From: Paragonimus westermani | Lineage: Eukaryota; Platyhelminthes; Trematoda; Plagiorchiida; Troglotrematidae | DNA length: 64,000 nucleotides | Reading direction: 5' to 3' | Assembly: GCA_008508345.1 (NCBI GenBank) | Contig: QNGE01003234.1 | Span: forward strand, 25,691 to 89,690 | In this document: positions 50,500 to 63,565 of the stretch, one piece after another | Position numbering within the stretch: the stretch's first letter is position 1 | Layout: each line of letters starts with the position of its first letter | The notes under the pieces: generated by a model | Databases searched by the model: none | Told to the model about the DNA's origin: nothing | What the model saw: only the letters and a program-made list of their open reading frames with translations | Translations under genes and position numbers: made by a program

Positions 50500-53400
50500 T
50501 TTGAATGCCTGTCAGCGCAGGCCGGCCTGTGGCAGCATTTACACTTCCGGCCCGATCACGTACTGGAAGGCCGAATCCTGAAGTTGCCTAGTTATTGTTG
50601 CATATCGGTAACGGTTAGTGTTTCACAGGACGCACCGTGACTTATGTGTGATGTACGTTGAGACCCCTTCTTATTAGCGAGTCAAATTGGCGTCCGATAT
50701 TTATTATGCATAACTTGAAGTGAGTTATCGATTTGGGGACTACACTGTGAAGTGGCGGGCGATTACAAAGTCATTTGACTCGGCAAACGGATCAACTTCA
50801 TGCGGGTTCACCGCCGAAGCTCTCACCATCACGAGCTTCATTCAGACTCGTAAGTGTCAGAACACGTTTGTTGTCTAGAAGGGAAATATACGAAATACAG
50901 GGAGTATGATGATCTGACGAAAATAGCGGAAGAGGAAAAACTAAATTGTCGCCTCCAGCTACTAACACAGAGTTAGAGACGTCCAAACAGATAAAAATAG
51001 TAGTGCTGATAAGAGGTAGGCCTTACGTTGTCCCCGGGAGCACTGCACTCAATACCCGCCAGATCAGTTCACAGAACATGTTGGACGGCAAATTAATAGA
51101 TCACCTGTTTGTGTCAGCAGACGAATTTTCGCGCTGAGACTGCGGAGGGAGGCAAGTTCAAGCTGATTTTGTTTGTTCTTGAAGGTCGGAATTAAGGTGG
51201 AACTAATTTAGATGTGGAAATACCAGGTTGCTGCGCCCTGTAGTTTGAAAGCATGCGATTTCTGATTTGTATACAAGTACAAGAAGGAAAGAAGAAACCT
51301 CGGGAGCGATTAGGAAAATCAGGAAACAATCTTATGCCTCTCAGCAAACAGATCAACTTCAAAGCCACCGCACTCAGACGGCCTCGTATGTGCCCACATT
51401 TGTCTGAACACAAAACTACGGAGCCTGCATTTGTCTTAATAAACTCATGCATTACTTCAACATATATGCGCGACAATTATCTGACTGAATCACCTCAAAT
51501 TACTGAAAGGAAATAATAATCCACTGTGTAGCGACCCGTATTACCCATCACCAACGGCAGCGGATTTGAAAACTTTATTTCTGAGATGTCTTTTAGCAAC
51601 CCAAATTCACGACAGTTTTGTGTACACCCATTCTGTATTTCATAGTCATTAACAAATTTTCCGCAACATTACATTGTACAACAAACAGTACGAAGAATTA
51701 GAACCACGTACGCACCAATATACACACCTATTGTTAGTTTTTCGACAGAGCCACATAAAAACAAGCTCAGATGCTCCCAGGGAACAGATAGCGCGTCAAC
51801 TTCAACTGTTCAGCTTGTACTCAAAGACTTCGACTGCTGGGACTTCGGAAGCGTATATAAGGGTGTTTCTTGTGTCCACCACTCATCGGAGGGAGAAGTG
51901 AGCCGTGAACCTTCGCAGTTATTTTCTGCCTGCTCGCGTTCCTATGATATTCCATTCAATGAGCTATTCTCACCGGCCAGGTAAAAGCACAAGGTGGAAC
52001 ATCCCCGAAACCCACTTGGGATTCCGAAAAACTTACAGTAAGTCTCTGCGGAGCCTCCTTCGTTTGAAGGAGGAAAGGTTGTGGGGACTCAGCACATTAG
52101 CACACTTCAAAGGCTGCCTCCCCCGGATCAAGCTTGTAGACTGCTTCCCTAAGCTTTCGATGTTGTGCCTGTATCTTAGTAGGTTTGGACTACCACTGTG
52201 ACTGACGTACTTAAAATTCGGTCTAGAAAACAACATATACGTTGGTACCAGGGATTCCGGCACTCTAAATAAAACGACTTTCGTGGGTTGTCATAGCGGT
52301 TTCGCTGCCTCCCTTGCCTCCAGCGTCCAGCACGCAGCGGGCACAAAACCGATCTACATGTGAACCTTTAGGTGTCTGATTTGATAATTTCAGTTTTTTT
52401 GTTGTGGCCATTAGCAGCGGGTGGTCTTTAGTGAAACTGTTTCAGTCTTCAGTGAAAAATATCTTTTGGGCAGGGGATTGAGTTCCGCTCAGATTTCCAA
52501 TCGAGAAATTTCGCTAACTCAGGCTGGACAACGGACAACTTCGGTCTTTTGGTGGTTCTCATATCGTCAGCAAATATGTAATGTGGAGGTGGCAGGAAAA
52601 TCGTTGAACCATTCACATAAATTAGAATGGGTACAGTTCGCTTGAAATATCCATGTTGTTCTCGACCGAAACCAAGATTATCCTACAGGTTTGATCCTCC
52701 AAAGGTAACACTGTCGCAGGACCACTTTGTAAGTCATCCAGTTATAGTTTGCTCCACTTGGAAGTGTCTCGACATCATCAGCAGTAGGCACTGATTCGTT
52801 AAATCATATGCTTCACTGAAGCCTATGTAACACCCAATTACCGGTTCTCTGTTGTTCAATGATTGTGCTATTCCATCAGGGGAACAAAAGTTGGATAGAC
52901 AGGGTCTTTTCCCTACAAGTCCGTGTTAGTTTGCATTCAGCAAATTCCTTCTCGTCAAGTGCTCAACAATTCCATTTTGAATGACGGTTTCACGCACATT
53001 TTGAAAATGCAAGCGGGGTTAATCTGCTGACAGTTACTCTCCAGCTCTTTGGCTCTAACTTGGTGCAGCTTCACGACATAGTTCTGCCTCCAATCTCAAG
53101 CCAACGTGCCTTCCTCGACGGACTGTTGAAGGATATTAGTTGACAGATTGGATAAAACGCCGGTTAGAGGGCGGATGACCGCCGCATGACGAATGTGTGG
53201 GCCGGCTACCCCTTGCAGCACAAGACAGTATCCTTATCCGCTCGGCCGCCAATTCTATCGACAATGCCTGTGAAAAGGGGCTTGCGTGTGAATGAGCTTT
53301 GCCGCGTCGACATGGAGCGACATAGCCTGCTCTGGATCGCCAATTTACACTGACTGCGGTTTCAGGTTTCCAGAATTGGGATATATAACTATGCTTGATG

Positions 53401-55984
53401 TTAACCCTCCGATAATTCTAAACTTACTATGTCCATTTGTACGAACGGGGTGCAAAACAGGTTATAACTCAATTATGTTCACATTTTCCCGTCACCAGCC
53501 ACGCCCATAGGACTGGTGGCAGCGGAATTGAGAGCTTCACCTCGTAGTGGGTTGCTTGTTCGGCACATCACATGGATCTTGCCTGACGATCCGAGGGCGG
53601 ACATTAGTTATAATTGAGAACTCAATGTCGAGCCGCTGCGGTGGCAGCCAAAGCAAAAACAAGCAGCCTGTGATGGACTGTGCCTACGCACACCAACGAG
53701 GTAATACAGCCTATGGTTATTGCACCTAGCCTCACGGTCCTTTTTTCAACCTACCGTCATTTTCCCCGCTGTACGCTAACAGGGTTCATCTTGCGAGTGG
53801 CGTGTGATAAGTGGATTCTGTTTTTCTGCCGGAGCTTGCACTTGTTTTAGTCAGTTTCTTCAATTAGCAAACCGTGAGGAATGGATTGACCTAAATTCCG
53901 GGACTTCCTCCCGGGATCGAGCTGCCGACTATAACTTTGTCACTGTTGCGCGCCAACGTGTAATCTAGACGTTGCCCCGAATGCCAAACTCTACTAAATG
54001 GATCATCACTCCCACACGAAAATGTCCGTACTAAGTGAACCGAACAGCCTTACTTCTTGCTCACTCCATTATCAATCATGAGGCACGTCTCACGCGCCGA
54101 ATCACAGTCATTAGTAACTTCAACAGCTGTGATTTCAAATATCTTGAGGGAGCTGACTCGCTTTTCTAGTCATTTTCAGCAGTTCTAAAATCTTAGGTGT
54201 GGCTTTGCGCCGAAAAACTTCAAAAGATATGAATGCTGGCCATATTAGACAGCCGGCAAAACCTGACTGCGGCACACATACACGATTAAGATATTCTATA
54301 TTTTTGATTTTGCCTCACTTTTTATGAGCCGAACGCCCGATCTACGTAGCACAGACATTCTGTTGTCCAAGACTAGCGCATCCCTCTTCCAAGTCTTTCT
54401 TGGCAATGAGGTCCACAACCCTTTGCACAAGGCCGTTCGTACTGTCTACTAATCTACTACCGTCCACTTCGTACTCTGAGCCAAAATTCTGCAATGGTAG
54501 CCGCGTCGTGGCCAGCTGACATGGCAACCAGTTGGTCCCCTTTGCCGTTGATGGTACATGCATTCCTGCAATGCGCCTTCACGCACTGACGCACATAACT
54601 CTCCGGTCCACCATCCCACTAGCCCCAGGGAACCATGTCTGAGGGCCGATTCCGCTAGGTGTCAGAAATGAAGAGCACATTTGTGAGGCCTCGTTAGAGA
54701 ACGTACGATACGTTGTCAGCAGCCTCACGCACTTGCGGGATTCATTTGCGGTCGGAGCGAGGACCAACTGAGGAAGTGGCTCCGTATACGATGTCTTTGG
54801 TTTATAAAGTAAGTAAGCCTCTTTCAGGGTAGCAGGTGTGAAAGCGCTCGGAAAGATTTCAGACTTCCCGTTTGATTTCGTCTCTTTCTTAATTCCTTCT
54901 GCGGATAGTGTATAACGATGATGATGCGTGGATTTCGGAATAACCCCTCTAGGTTCCTTAGGAAGCATATGGGACAACTGATTCCTACCCTCCACCCATG
55001 AAGCGCCCTATTCAAACATATTTCGCTGATCTCACATATGTAACGTAGCTGTCAAGTCGGGGCATCAAACTCGCCATTGGGCTGGCCGTCTCTCTCGCGG
55101 ACGACGGTTCATCCCGGGCTTTTAGTTATCGAACCAAAATGCAGTGGGTCCGAGTGGTTCTCCAAATCACACTTACGGCGATATGACCAGGAATGAACTT
55201 GCAATATCCAGATTGGGTAGTTTTCCATAAGCGTACCCTTAAACAGAAAGGAAGGTTTCGTCCCCGTGAAAACCGGGATTGATCCCAAGAGCGTGTGAGT
55301 TTCTCGGGCAAAGGAATTGTGGTGCGATGTCCTAAGTTCAGGGTGACCTGCATGACTTTATTTGCCGCTGGAAAAATGTGGAACCAAATAAAAGCTACTG
55401 CGGCCAGCTCTGCTTTCGTAACAGTCATGGACACGTGGCTCAAACCATTAATAGAGGTCACCTTCCTGTATCCCTTGGGGTGCTAGTACTATTGCGGGGA
55501 CAAACCGGTTAGATGAATAGGGGTTACCATCATTTTGTAGTTCACAACTATGTGGACAGATTGGGCGGTGAAGTGTACGGCACAAAGTTCGGACAGTTAG
55601 CTGTGCTTTTAAAGCAGTGAAGATAGCAATTTCGGTTGGGTGCGTTCTGTCAGCTCTCGTCAACCGTCTTTGGTGGACTTGCAGTAATGACACATAATAA
55701 TGGGACCGCCTTCACTGCAACGTCGTTATCTATTGCAGACGCCTACCATCTGTTGCAGATGGTTGACTTGTCGTCATTCTATCGTTCGCCTATTTGACCT
55801 ATCAAACTTCGTTAGGCGATTGTAGGACTGGCCATGTTGATGGTGAACATGTGACATTCGTTTTGGTCCCCTAAGAAGTGGCAGAAAGTCAACTGCACGT
55901 GCACTCTTCTCGTGTTCCGATTCCGCAATGCTGGTAAGGTTATAACACTTGGCAATGATCATCAGAAGACCACTTTCATTATGT
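50500..55984. other. Unassigned DNA
   Basis: No gene recognised over about 5.5 kb. At 53511-53526 GGACTGGTGGCAGCGG resembles primer-binding sites of some gypsy elements and could mark the 5' end of the element whose gag begins near 55985, but no LTR pair supports this. The minus frames at 54995-54579 and 54563-54342 (138 and 73 codons) and 55461-55126 match nothing I know. A hammerhead-like CTGATGATGTCG core occurs on the minus strand at 52781-52770, too eroded to call. Confidence 0.4.
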
Positions 55985-57210
55985 CGTTATGACTTGAGAA
56001 AGTTGAGGAGCTTCTTAAGCAGTAGCGCAAACAGTACGAAGCCGCTCAGTTGAAGCTGACTGAAGCCACTCCGTAAAAAATGACAGTTTAGCCGAGTTCA
56101 GTAGTTGCAACCACAGTGTCCGCAGCAGAATTATTGGCCGACAGCATAACAGGATTCAGGTAACAATCGGACTGTTGTATCATTTTTGAGGTTTGATTCA
56201 GGCTTCATGGGGACGTACTCAAGTAGGACGCGGTAAATATAGGTGATAGTCCCCAGGTCCGACTACTTCTACGCAAGCCCGTTCTAACGGAACACGCTAA
56301 TTATTGTAGCTGCATTCTGCTGGAGAACCCATGTGAGAGTTCTTTCACAGACAGTGTACAGTGTTTGGCTTGCAGTTTTCGCGAAGGTTTTTCATTTTTC
56401 AGTAACCGTTTAAAATGCCCGCGACTTAATGAGAAATACCCAGAAGATTTCCGACGTTTTCGGATGCGGTCAATCGCGAAGGTTCGGATTTCAAACTGTC
56501 AAATCTCAACTAAGACCAGTTTAAAACCTCAATTTTTGTGTGTGGGCTCAAATCAAAATCCGATGTAGATATCCGTATATGTACCTTATCGCAACTAGAA
56601 AAGAACCCTGGCATAACAGTGCAGACTTTGACAGATGAATACCAACGATCGAAGTATCAAAAATGATAACAGATTCATTGAAAACGGGGGCAACGGCGAC
56701 GAAAACGTTCATATTTGTGTCATCAGTAAGGCAGGAAGCACTCAATCAACAGAATTCACAGCAAGGCAATGTGGAGAACGGCATTTTGTGCCAGCTTGCA
56801 AAGTTCGAAACATGAACACAAAGGAAGTTGCTGTGGGGTGGAATCCCCATTCAGTGGTTTACGAGAGCCCAGAAAGACGTCGGCCAATTATGGCAGTTTC
56901 TCTAACGTTGCCTTCGTCGCACTCGATGATGATCTTTCAAGTAACAGAATGTACTTTGACATTTTACTAAATGATGCAAAGGTGCGCCTACAAGGGTACG
57001 AGGCCTCTGATATTACACCCATCTCAGAGAAAACATGGAACTGCTTACGCAGACCGATCATATTGCACTGAACGGTACCGGCATTCAAATTCTTTTTACG
57101 GGTAAGTTAAAACGTAAGCTTCACCCAGGCAGTTTACATATCACTGGTATCTGTTGCAGGTTAATAGATCTTAAATTGGATTTGATGGGAATAGACTGGA
57201 ATGACGAAGT
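55985..57210 (+). pseudogene. Gypsy element A: gag and aspartic protease, degenerate
   Basis: A plus-strand Ty3/gypsy copy of a type different from CsRn1. Gag: KVEELLKQ, then RKQYEAAQLKLTEATP (about 56000-56075), VRLLLRKPVLTEHANYCSCI (about 56250-56315), FTDSVQCLACSFREGFSFFS (about 56345-56405), PRLNEKYPEDFRRF and SLKPQFLCVGSNQNPM (to 56566). A worn zinc knuckle lies at 56765-56815 (QCGERHFVPAC). Protease: FVALDDDLSSNRMYFDILLN, VRLQGYEASDITPISEKTWN (about 56980-57040) and LKLDLMGIDWNDEVGVI (about 57170-57220). The family has LQLDTASDITIIS, so the catalytic Asp-Thr has been lost at GYE. Several stops and at least two frame changes occur. Confidence 0.85.
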
Positions 57211-57299
57211 GGGGGTTATTCGACGTGCTGTTGAGTTCAGCCTGCAGTCGTCTGTTCATTTACTAACGTTATGCTTGCCTATCAGAATTCGAGGTCGTT

Positions 57300-59105
57300 G
57301 GCTGACGCGGACGTAAAGGCGGAAATGATTCCACAGTTGCAGGGAGTGTTTGGAGATGGCCTTGGTCGGCGTTCACGGGTAAGGGTTACCTTGTACTCTC
57401 GTCATAAAGACTGGCTACGCATGCAGCTACTGAGTTGCTGAAAGATGAGTTGGCCTGGCTGAAAGGAATGAGGGCCAACATCCCACTAAACTGATCGTAT
57501 TGGGCTATACACGAGGCAGTAATAAAAAAGGCAAATAAGTTGCCGCGCTTTTCCGGCGTTCTCTCAACCAGCCCAAACAAAACCTCTGAGACCCATAAAT
57601 GTCTGCCGCGTGCTCTCTCAGACGTGTCCGCAAGGGTAAACGGTTACAGGGTTCTTCCTGAGACTCAGTTTTCTCAAGCCTATTTGCAAGCAGAAGTCGA
57701 CGCATACGATAGTCCGTTTCTCACCGTTACCACACATCGCTAACTGCGCCAGTCCAACCGCCTACCATTCGGTGTGACGTGTGTTCCAGCGATTTTCAGG
57801 AAACTGCGGACAAGATGTCAGCTGGTGTGACCTGTAAAATGGCTTGCCTGGACGACATTACTACTGTTAGTGCCACAGTGGATGATCATCAGCCGCGTCT
57901 AATACTGGGGCTTTGTTACCTGCCAGGAAGTTCGTAGGCCTGACTCAGAGAAGATGGAACTATAACAGAAATGATTCCGCCAGAAAATGTGACAATCCTC
58001 GAATCGTTTCTGGGCCGGTTAAACTATTATAATAACCTCTTGTTCCATGCGCATGGCGTTCATATAATATTGGGTCATCCACAATCAAAAGATTGTCCAT
58101 GGAGGTGGTCAGGAAACTGCCACTTTTCTTTTGTGCGTATCAGAACAATTTCCAACACCAATTCACTTTTAACCCGTTGACGCGAAACTAGAGGTGATTT
58201 TGCTCCAGGCGCCTCACGGTACGGCATTGGAGCAGTTATTCTGTACGGATTTTCCAGGGCTTCACAAACGATAGCCTCACGGGTTTCCCATGAACTAATT
58301 TCGACTGAGAACTGCAGCCAAATAGAAAACAAGAGCTCGCGTTCGTATTTGCGGCTGAAATATTCCCCAAAGTTTCACACAAATGGAAGCTTACCCTACA
58401 CGCAGATCAAAGAGATCACCTTTCAATTTCTAGCACAAAAATGGCAATCCGGTTCACACTGCCAATCGAACACGGCGATGGTTTTCCATGTCACTCGGAT
58501 AAAATTCTAAAATCCGGTTCCAGAAAACACCGAATTTTGGACACGCAGATGAATTATCTCGTTTTGTAGTAAATGAGCGCATTATGATGACTCAGTCACT
58601 CCACCAATACCAAGAAACGATGAAGTTTCCCAAGATTTTTCAGCTTCAGCCAGTAATCAACCGATAACTGTCAATGTGGTAGCAAACATATCACAGGAAT
58701 ATGGTTTGTTAAAGCAAGTCACGCAATACCTCCAGAATGGTTAGTCAACCGGTTCAACAGGTGAGAATTCGTGACAGTTTTTCGCTGTAAGAGATTACTT
58801 ATCATGATCAACTGGTATTTAATGTTAATAGATCTTGTACTAATTTCAACAGTTTCACAACAGCGCGTGGTACGACAGCTGCATTTGGGCCATCCTGGCA
58901 CTGGCTGCATGAAGTCGGTGGCTCACAGTTATGGTTATTGTTCTTGGATCGACGGTCAAATCAAAAGTTTGCCTTTATCTCGCAGAAATTGCGTAGAGGT
59001 GGAAAAATGCCCCTCAACTCTGAACCATGACTATGGCCGAAGGCTGACAACCCTGATCCACGGTTCACCTTGATTTTGCCGGCCACTGTACAGGATATTG
59101 TAATA
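57300..59105 (+). pseudogene. Gypsy element A: RT, RNase H and integrase start, degenerate
   Basis: Continuation of element A. RT: VNGYRVLPETQFSQAYLQAE (57635-57695), SPFLTVTTHR, SNRLPFGVTCVPAIFRKL (about 57745-57805), then MACLDDITTVSATVDDHQ (57838-57891), which keeps the DD catalytic pair, and ILESFLGRLNYYNNLLFHAH (57997-58056). RNase H: SRYGIGAVILYGFSR (58208-58252), VSHELISTENCSQIE, and NFGHADELSRFV (about 58530-58570). Integrase: VVRQLHLGHPGTGCMKSVAH (58868-58927) then TVHLDFAGHCTG (about 59055-59095), the first core Asp. Similarity stops abruptly at about 59105, where the opposed element B begins. Confidence 0.9.
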
Positions 59106-59149
59106 ATGAATCAACTGCATAACAAAAAGACGCGAGGCAAGCATATTAT

Positions 59150-61565
59150 GTTCATCACATCCACCACATCTTGAGTGAGCATGCAGATATCTGTAATTCC
59201 GTGGTGGTATGGATTCCAAGTGCCCATACCTTATGACTATCGGTTTGTCAAGTGTTTTGTGTACTTCACGAATGGCATGCACTTCAGTAAAGTCGTCTCC
59301 TCCAGCTGCAGCAGGATTATCTATAGATGACTCATTCAAGTTTGAAGCAGCAGGGTGTTCATAACAGGCTGACCTCTGGAAAGGTTTAGGAATGTCTTCC
59401 AAGTGAGTAATAGTGACCATGCGATGTCCGACGGATCAGAGAATTGTTCTTTGGGAAAAACGTAAATCGTCGACCTTGAAAAATGCAACGTCAGCCGTTT
59501 TTGCGTCGTCAAGATCTGTGGACAAAGAACGGAATTCGGATATGTTTGCTGGACTCTTTCCAGGTACCGAATGTGATGATTACCTGTATGGCACGAGTAA
59601 ATGGTAGTTTCCTCGATCAAGTTCCACAAATGATTTTGGTGATAAAGAAATTATGGCAGATTTCAGCACGCGTACAAAATCTCCTGCAAACCCACTGGAG
59701 TATGGATGTCGCGGAGCGGTAAACAAACTTTGACATCCGAGCTCTTTATTCCAGCCCTCTGTATATTTGGCAGTGAATCGGATACAATTGTCGGTGACAC
59801 AGCGGCGGGTTCACTCTCAAGACAGAACACATTATTCACGACAGTTTGTGTGATATTTGCATTCGGTGATGTGGGGAGAAAAACTTCAAGTGACCTAGGG
59901 TAAGCACCAATAAAAACTAGGACACAGTATTTTCCCCAAGGAAAACTCACACTTGTTAATCTGAGCTCTCCGAAACTTTTCAAACGCGGTAGGACATGAA
60001 AGCCATCGTAGGTGCTTCGTATGCAACTTGTGTACACATTTGCTGGAATTTTTGGCGGCGTTCAATATCTGGTTCTAATTCCGGCCACAACAAGATAAGC
60101 TTGCAAGCGACTACATCTTATCGACTTCCCGCCGTTCGGAATGCCAGTCTGCAAGGAAATCAGATCACGAAGTCGGTGGACTAGCAATACGACCAGCAGA
60201 ACACAGTAGTCCACCCGGAGTACTGGACAAACTTTCACGACGGTAGTAAAATGCAGGAAATCTACGCCGCTCCTGTTGTGTCCCGCAACGCTTTAAAGCA
60301 GAGATAACAGGACCAAAGAATTTAAGAGTATCGCACACAAGTCTGTCCATTTTCACTGGCAATGTGTGAATTAGTAAGCAGCCAGCATCGTTAACGTTTG
60401 TTTTCGTTGACTGACTTCTGGATGGGCAATCAATAGGGGGAATTAATTTTGCACTACGATGAATACTTGTGTAGCTGTGAAAGTTAAGAGCGATGCTCCA
60501 GCATTGCACTGTGGCAGCAGATGAGTTTTGCAGCGATTTGTTGGGCTGACAGAAATTTTAAAGTTTCATGATCTGCTGCAATAGTGAACGACAGATGTTT
60601 ATAAACTCTGTTACTAGCTCATACTCCAGGGGCTTCACGTTGAATCTGAGACCACCCACGTTCGTCCTTAGACAGACGAAATGATATGCATATAATAGGT
60701 CCGTCACTTTTCAAGAACCGCATTTATTTCGGTGGGAGAGGCATCGTTAATGACAGTTGAACGAGTCTTGGCAGTGAACGGTTTCAAAACGGCGGTATAC
60801 TGAAGATGACGGAGTAAAGTACGCAGCATTTTCCCATCGTTAGAGGACCAAGAAGTATTGCCGACGGGTAACATATCGAACGAAGAAGCAGCACGCTGGG
60901 TGGGATTTGGAATAAAACGTGAGTAGTATTGGAGTGCATCTAAAACAAGTGGGGATTCGGGAAGTTTAGTCGGTGACAGTGCACTCACTAATGGGATTGA
61001 GCATTGTAAAAATCTGGCTCTATGCCATCGTTATGAGTAACGTGATCAACGCATGGGAAGGAAAAAACTGAAAAATTACACTTCTTTGATTTATTGGTCA
61101 CATTGGAGTCAATAATTCGTTTCAACAGCGAAGGGAGGCAATATTTATGGGTAGGCTTATCAGGAGCATGAAAAATAACATCACCGTGATAGGTTTTGAC
61201 ACCATGTATACTTCTGGCAATTGTATTCATCGCGTCCTGGAATACCGCTGACGAAAAGCTCAATCCCAAAAGCGGAAAACTGTGTCCGTGCGGTCCAAAT
61301 GGTGTGGTATTCACAGTCATATTGCTCGTTACTCCATCAAGTGGTATCTGTAGACATGCACACTTTAACTATGTTTTCGAAAAGGTCGTAGAACCTGATA
61401 AGCGGTAAAGTACATCCTCAGTTCCTTCGGTTGTGCAGGTACGTTGTAGTAGGCGTGTGTTCACCGTTAACCTGTAGCCATCACAATCACTCGGTACAAT
61501 CCCATCGGGTTTAAATGGTGTTAGTATTGGGGTTGCCCAGTTTGACGAGTCAACAAGCTTTGTTA
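59150..61565 (-). pseudogene. Gypsy element B: RT, RNase H and integrase, degenerate
   Basis: Minus-strand Ty3/gypsy copy. RT: LVDSSNWATPILTPFKPDGI, DCDGYRLTVNTRLLQ (61560-61440), YRLSGSTTFSKT, MTVNTTPFGPHGHSFPLLGL, SSAVFQDAMNTI (61320-61215) and VKTYHGDVIFHAPDKPTHKY, where the catalytic YxDD has become YHGD. Thumb: VLDALQYYSRFIPNPTQRAA (60936-60880) and INDASPTEINAVLE at the RNase H start. RNase H end: CWSIALNFHSYTSIHRSAKL (60503-60444). Integrase: CVLVFIGAYPRSLEVFLPTS (59940-59880), VVNNVFCLES, TIVSDSLPNIQ and a C-terminal part with SHSVPGKSPANISEF (about 59590-59545). Several shifts and stops. The copy converges on element A, tail to tail. Confidence 0.88.
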
Positions 61566-62099
61566 CTGCTTTATTACAGATTTATTACAGGCCTCCGCGC
61601 GCGGGTTCTCGCCAATCAAATGAAATGATCCGTCTCTTAAAAGAGACTGCGACTCCAGAAGATTCAAGTTCCACCCCAGGTATTTATCTTTTTCCCATGG
61701 CCTCAGAACAGTTTATTGTAAGTTGTTTAACATCAACTTCATTTACTGACATCACTGGAGAAGTGACAGAATGTAGCAGTCGTAAGACTTTAAGTCCAAG
61801 AAAAGAAGTACCTGAGCTTGAAACTAAAATTAGACAGCCAGTGGGGCTAGCATCAAGCAACTTCACAGATACTACAGAACCTCAGGAGGAAATACAGATA
61901 GGTCTAAAGTCGACATTACTGAATCAAAACTACCGCTGTGAACAATGAAATTTTAACTTCCGCCGAAAGTAGAAACTGATGATTTCAAAAAATGAGATGT
62001 TTTGGAGCAAGACAGACCGCGGAAGAGCAGCAATGTAATCAGTCAATGATTACATGTTCAAATTGAAAATTTTCATTGACATAAAAGTGCGGACGTACA
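61566..62099. other. Element B protease region, not recognisable
   Basis: By position this should encode the protease of element B on the minus strand, but no DTG box is visible there. A plus-strand open frame (61625-61948, 107 codons, rich in Ser, Thr and Glu) covers the same DNA. It matches nothing I know and is probably chance antisense to the eroded protease. Confidence 0.35.
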
Positions 62100-62480
62100 C
62101 ACCGACTGGATATGACCCAGTCTGCCACAGCTGAAGCTTTTTGTCTGCTTTGTGGACGCGAATATAAGGAATGGTTGCGTCCAAAAGATGCGTATTCCGC
62201 AAATTTTTGTAGTACCGAGATCGTAGCACTTTTTTCAGGAAACTGAATGAGTGAGCTTGGCGCACAGAGGTCAGTACGAGTTTCAGTATGTTAGGATGTT
62301 TTGGTCATAGACTATTGCTTTTGGAATAATTGCACAGAACAACCTCAGCAGTTTTCAAAACTTCTTTTACATTCTCACCCTGTTCATCCACTTCACGAAT
62401 AAGCTGGAACACTTTATCGTGATCCAACAGAAGCTTCTGTTGCAACTCTGACAATTACTCGGTCACGCGAGTGATCCTTC
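62100..62480 (-). pseudogene. Gypsy element B: gag end with zinc knuckle, degenerate
   Basis: The minus frame reads ELQQKLLLDHDKVFQLIREV and EQGENVKEVLKTAEVVLCNY (about 62460-62320). After a frame change it reads TKQTKSFSCGRLGHIQSVCT (about 62160-62100). The last segment fits the C-x4-H-x4-C half of a CCHC zinc knuckle; the first Cys is replaced by Ser. This places Gag upstream of the RT of element B in the expected order. Confidence 0.6.
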
Positions 62481-63565
62481 AACTAGATGTCGTATTCACA
62501 CTGAGTTGCTTGGGTCTACAGGTGTAGGATGAAATCACGAATTGAAACAGCACACTAAAGTTGGCGCTTCCAAATGCTACAAAATTAACCAATTTTTAGT
62601 GTTGGCGCGGTACCTTTCTCATCGTCGTATATGAAACTATAGACTAGTGACTCCGGGAAAGCCAAGCCTTTGGTAAGGATATAAACGGTCAAGGCGATGA
62701 AAGGTAGAAGGAGAGCAACATTCCTCTTCCTGTCAGAATCAGATTTCGTGGGCTACCAAATGTCAACTCTCCCCAAATAATTGTCCATCTCTCGATCATC
62801 TGAATTAATGTGCAATCAATGCATTTCAGTTATCAATGTAAAAAGTGCGAGACCGCTACGTCAAATGCTGTAATTAGAATTGGACCGTTTAAGATTACGA
62901 TTAAACGCTGAGGATTTGGAGTGCGCTGCTAGGCACAATAACACAGAACATATACTGCCAAACCGTATGTATGAATTGTGAAGAATGTTACGGTGGTAAA
63001 ACAACTGCTTAACGAAAGAGGACGAAGGACGTCAGTCATACCGGTCATACAGTCGTTATGTTCACTTAAGGAGTGGGGGAAAATTCAGTGCACGTTCTCA
63101 GTTTTTGTGCTGCTATTCTGCGTGGTTGATACGGTTATAACACTACCCTGTGTATCGCCTGTCTGAAAAAGCTGTCGTGCCTACCTACTAGTTTTGCTGC
63201 TTGGGCCAACCCTGTATTGCTCCTTAGGATGAGCAGGACATTCGATGTTGGAGCGACGTTGTTAGAACTGTTTGCCGCAACACTTCAGGATCGGCGCGCG
63301 ATTCGGAGAGGGCAAGTAATCACTGCGTGTATATTTTATTTGAAGTTTCTCATATAACTGTCATTTTTGGCAAATTTTTTCACCGTACAATCTGATGTAA
63401 TTTCATCTACGTCCACGTCTGTCTGAAAAATATTCTTATATAACAAAGTATAGTGACCAAAATCGGTCGTCAAACAAGATCGGGTGGTGTCAAAACCACT
63501 TGTTCCAGCTCTAAGGTAAATATTGAACGACCTAATGGCAAGTGCTCTAGGTCGAAAACTTGTGA
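62481..63565. other. Unassigned DNA
   Basis: Nothing recognised. By position it could be the 5' end of element B. No LTR was identified. Confidence 0.4.

Noticed and set aside
52770..52781. Another hammerhead core on the minus strand
   Set aside because: CTGATGATGTCG is present, but stem II and the GAAA box are not preserved.
53511..53526. Primer-binding site of gypsy element A
   Set aside because: Motif is suggestive, but it lies 2.5 kb from gag and no LTR ends are visible beside it.
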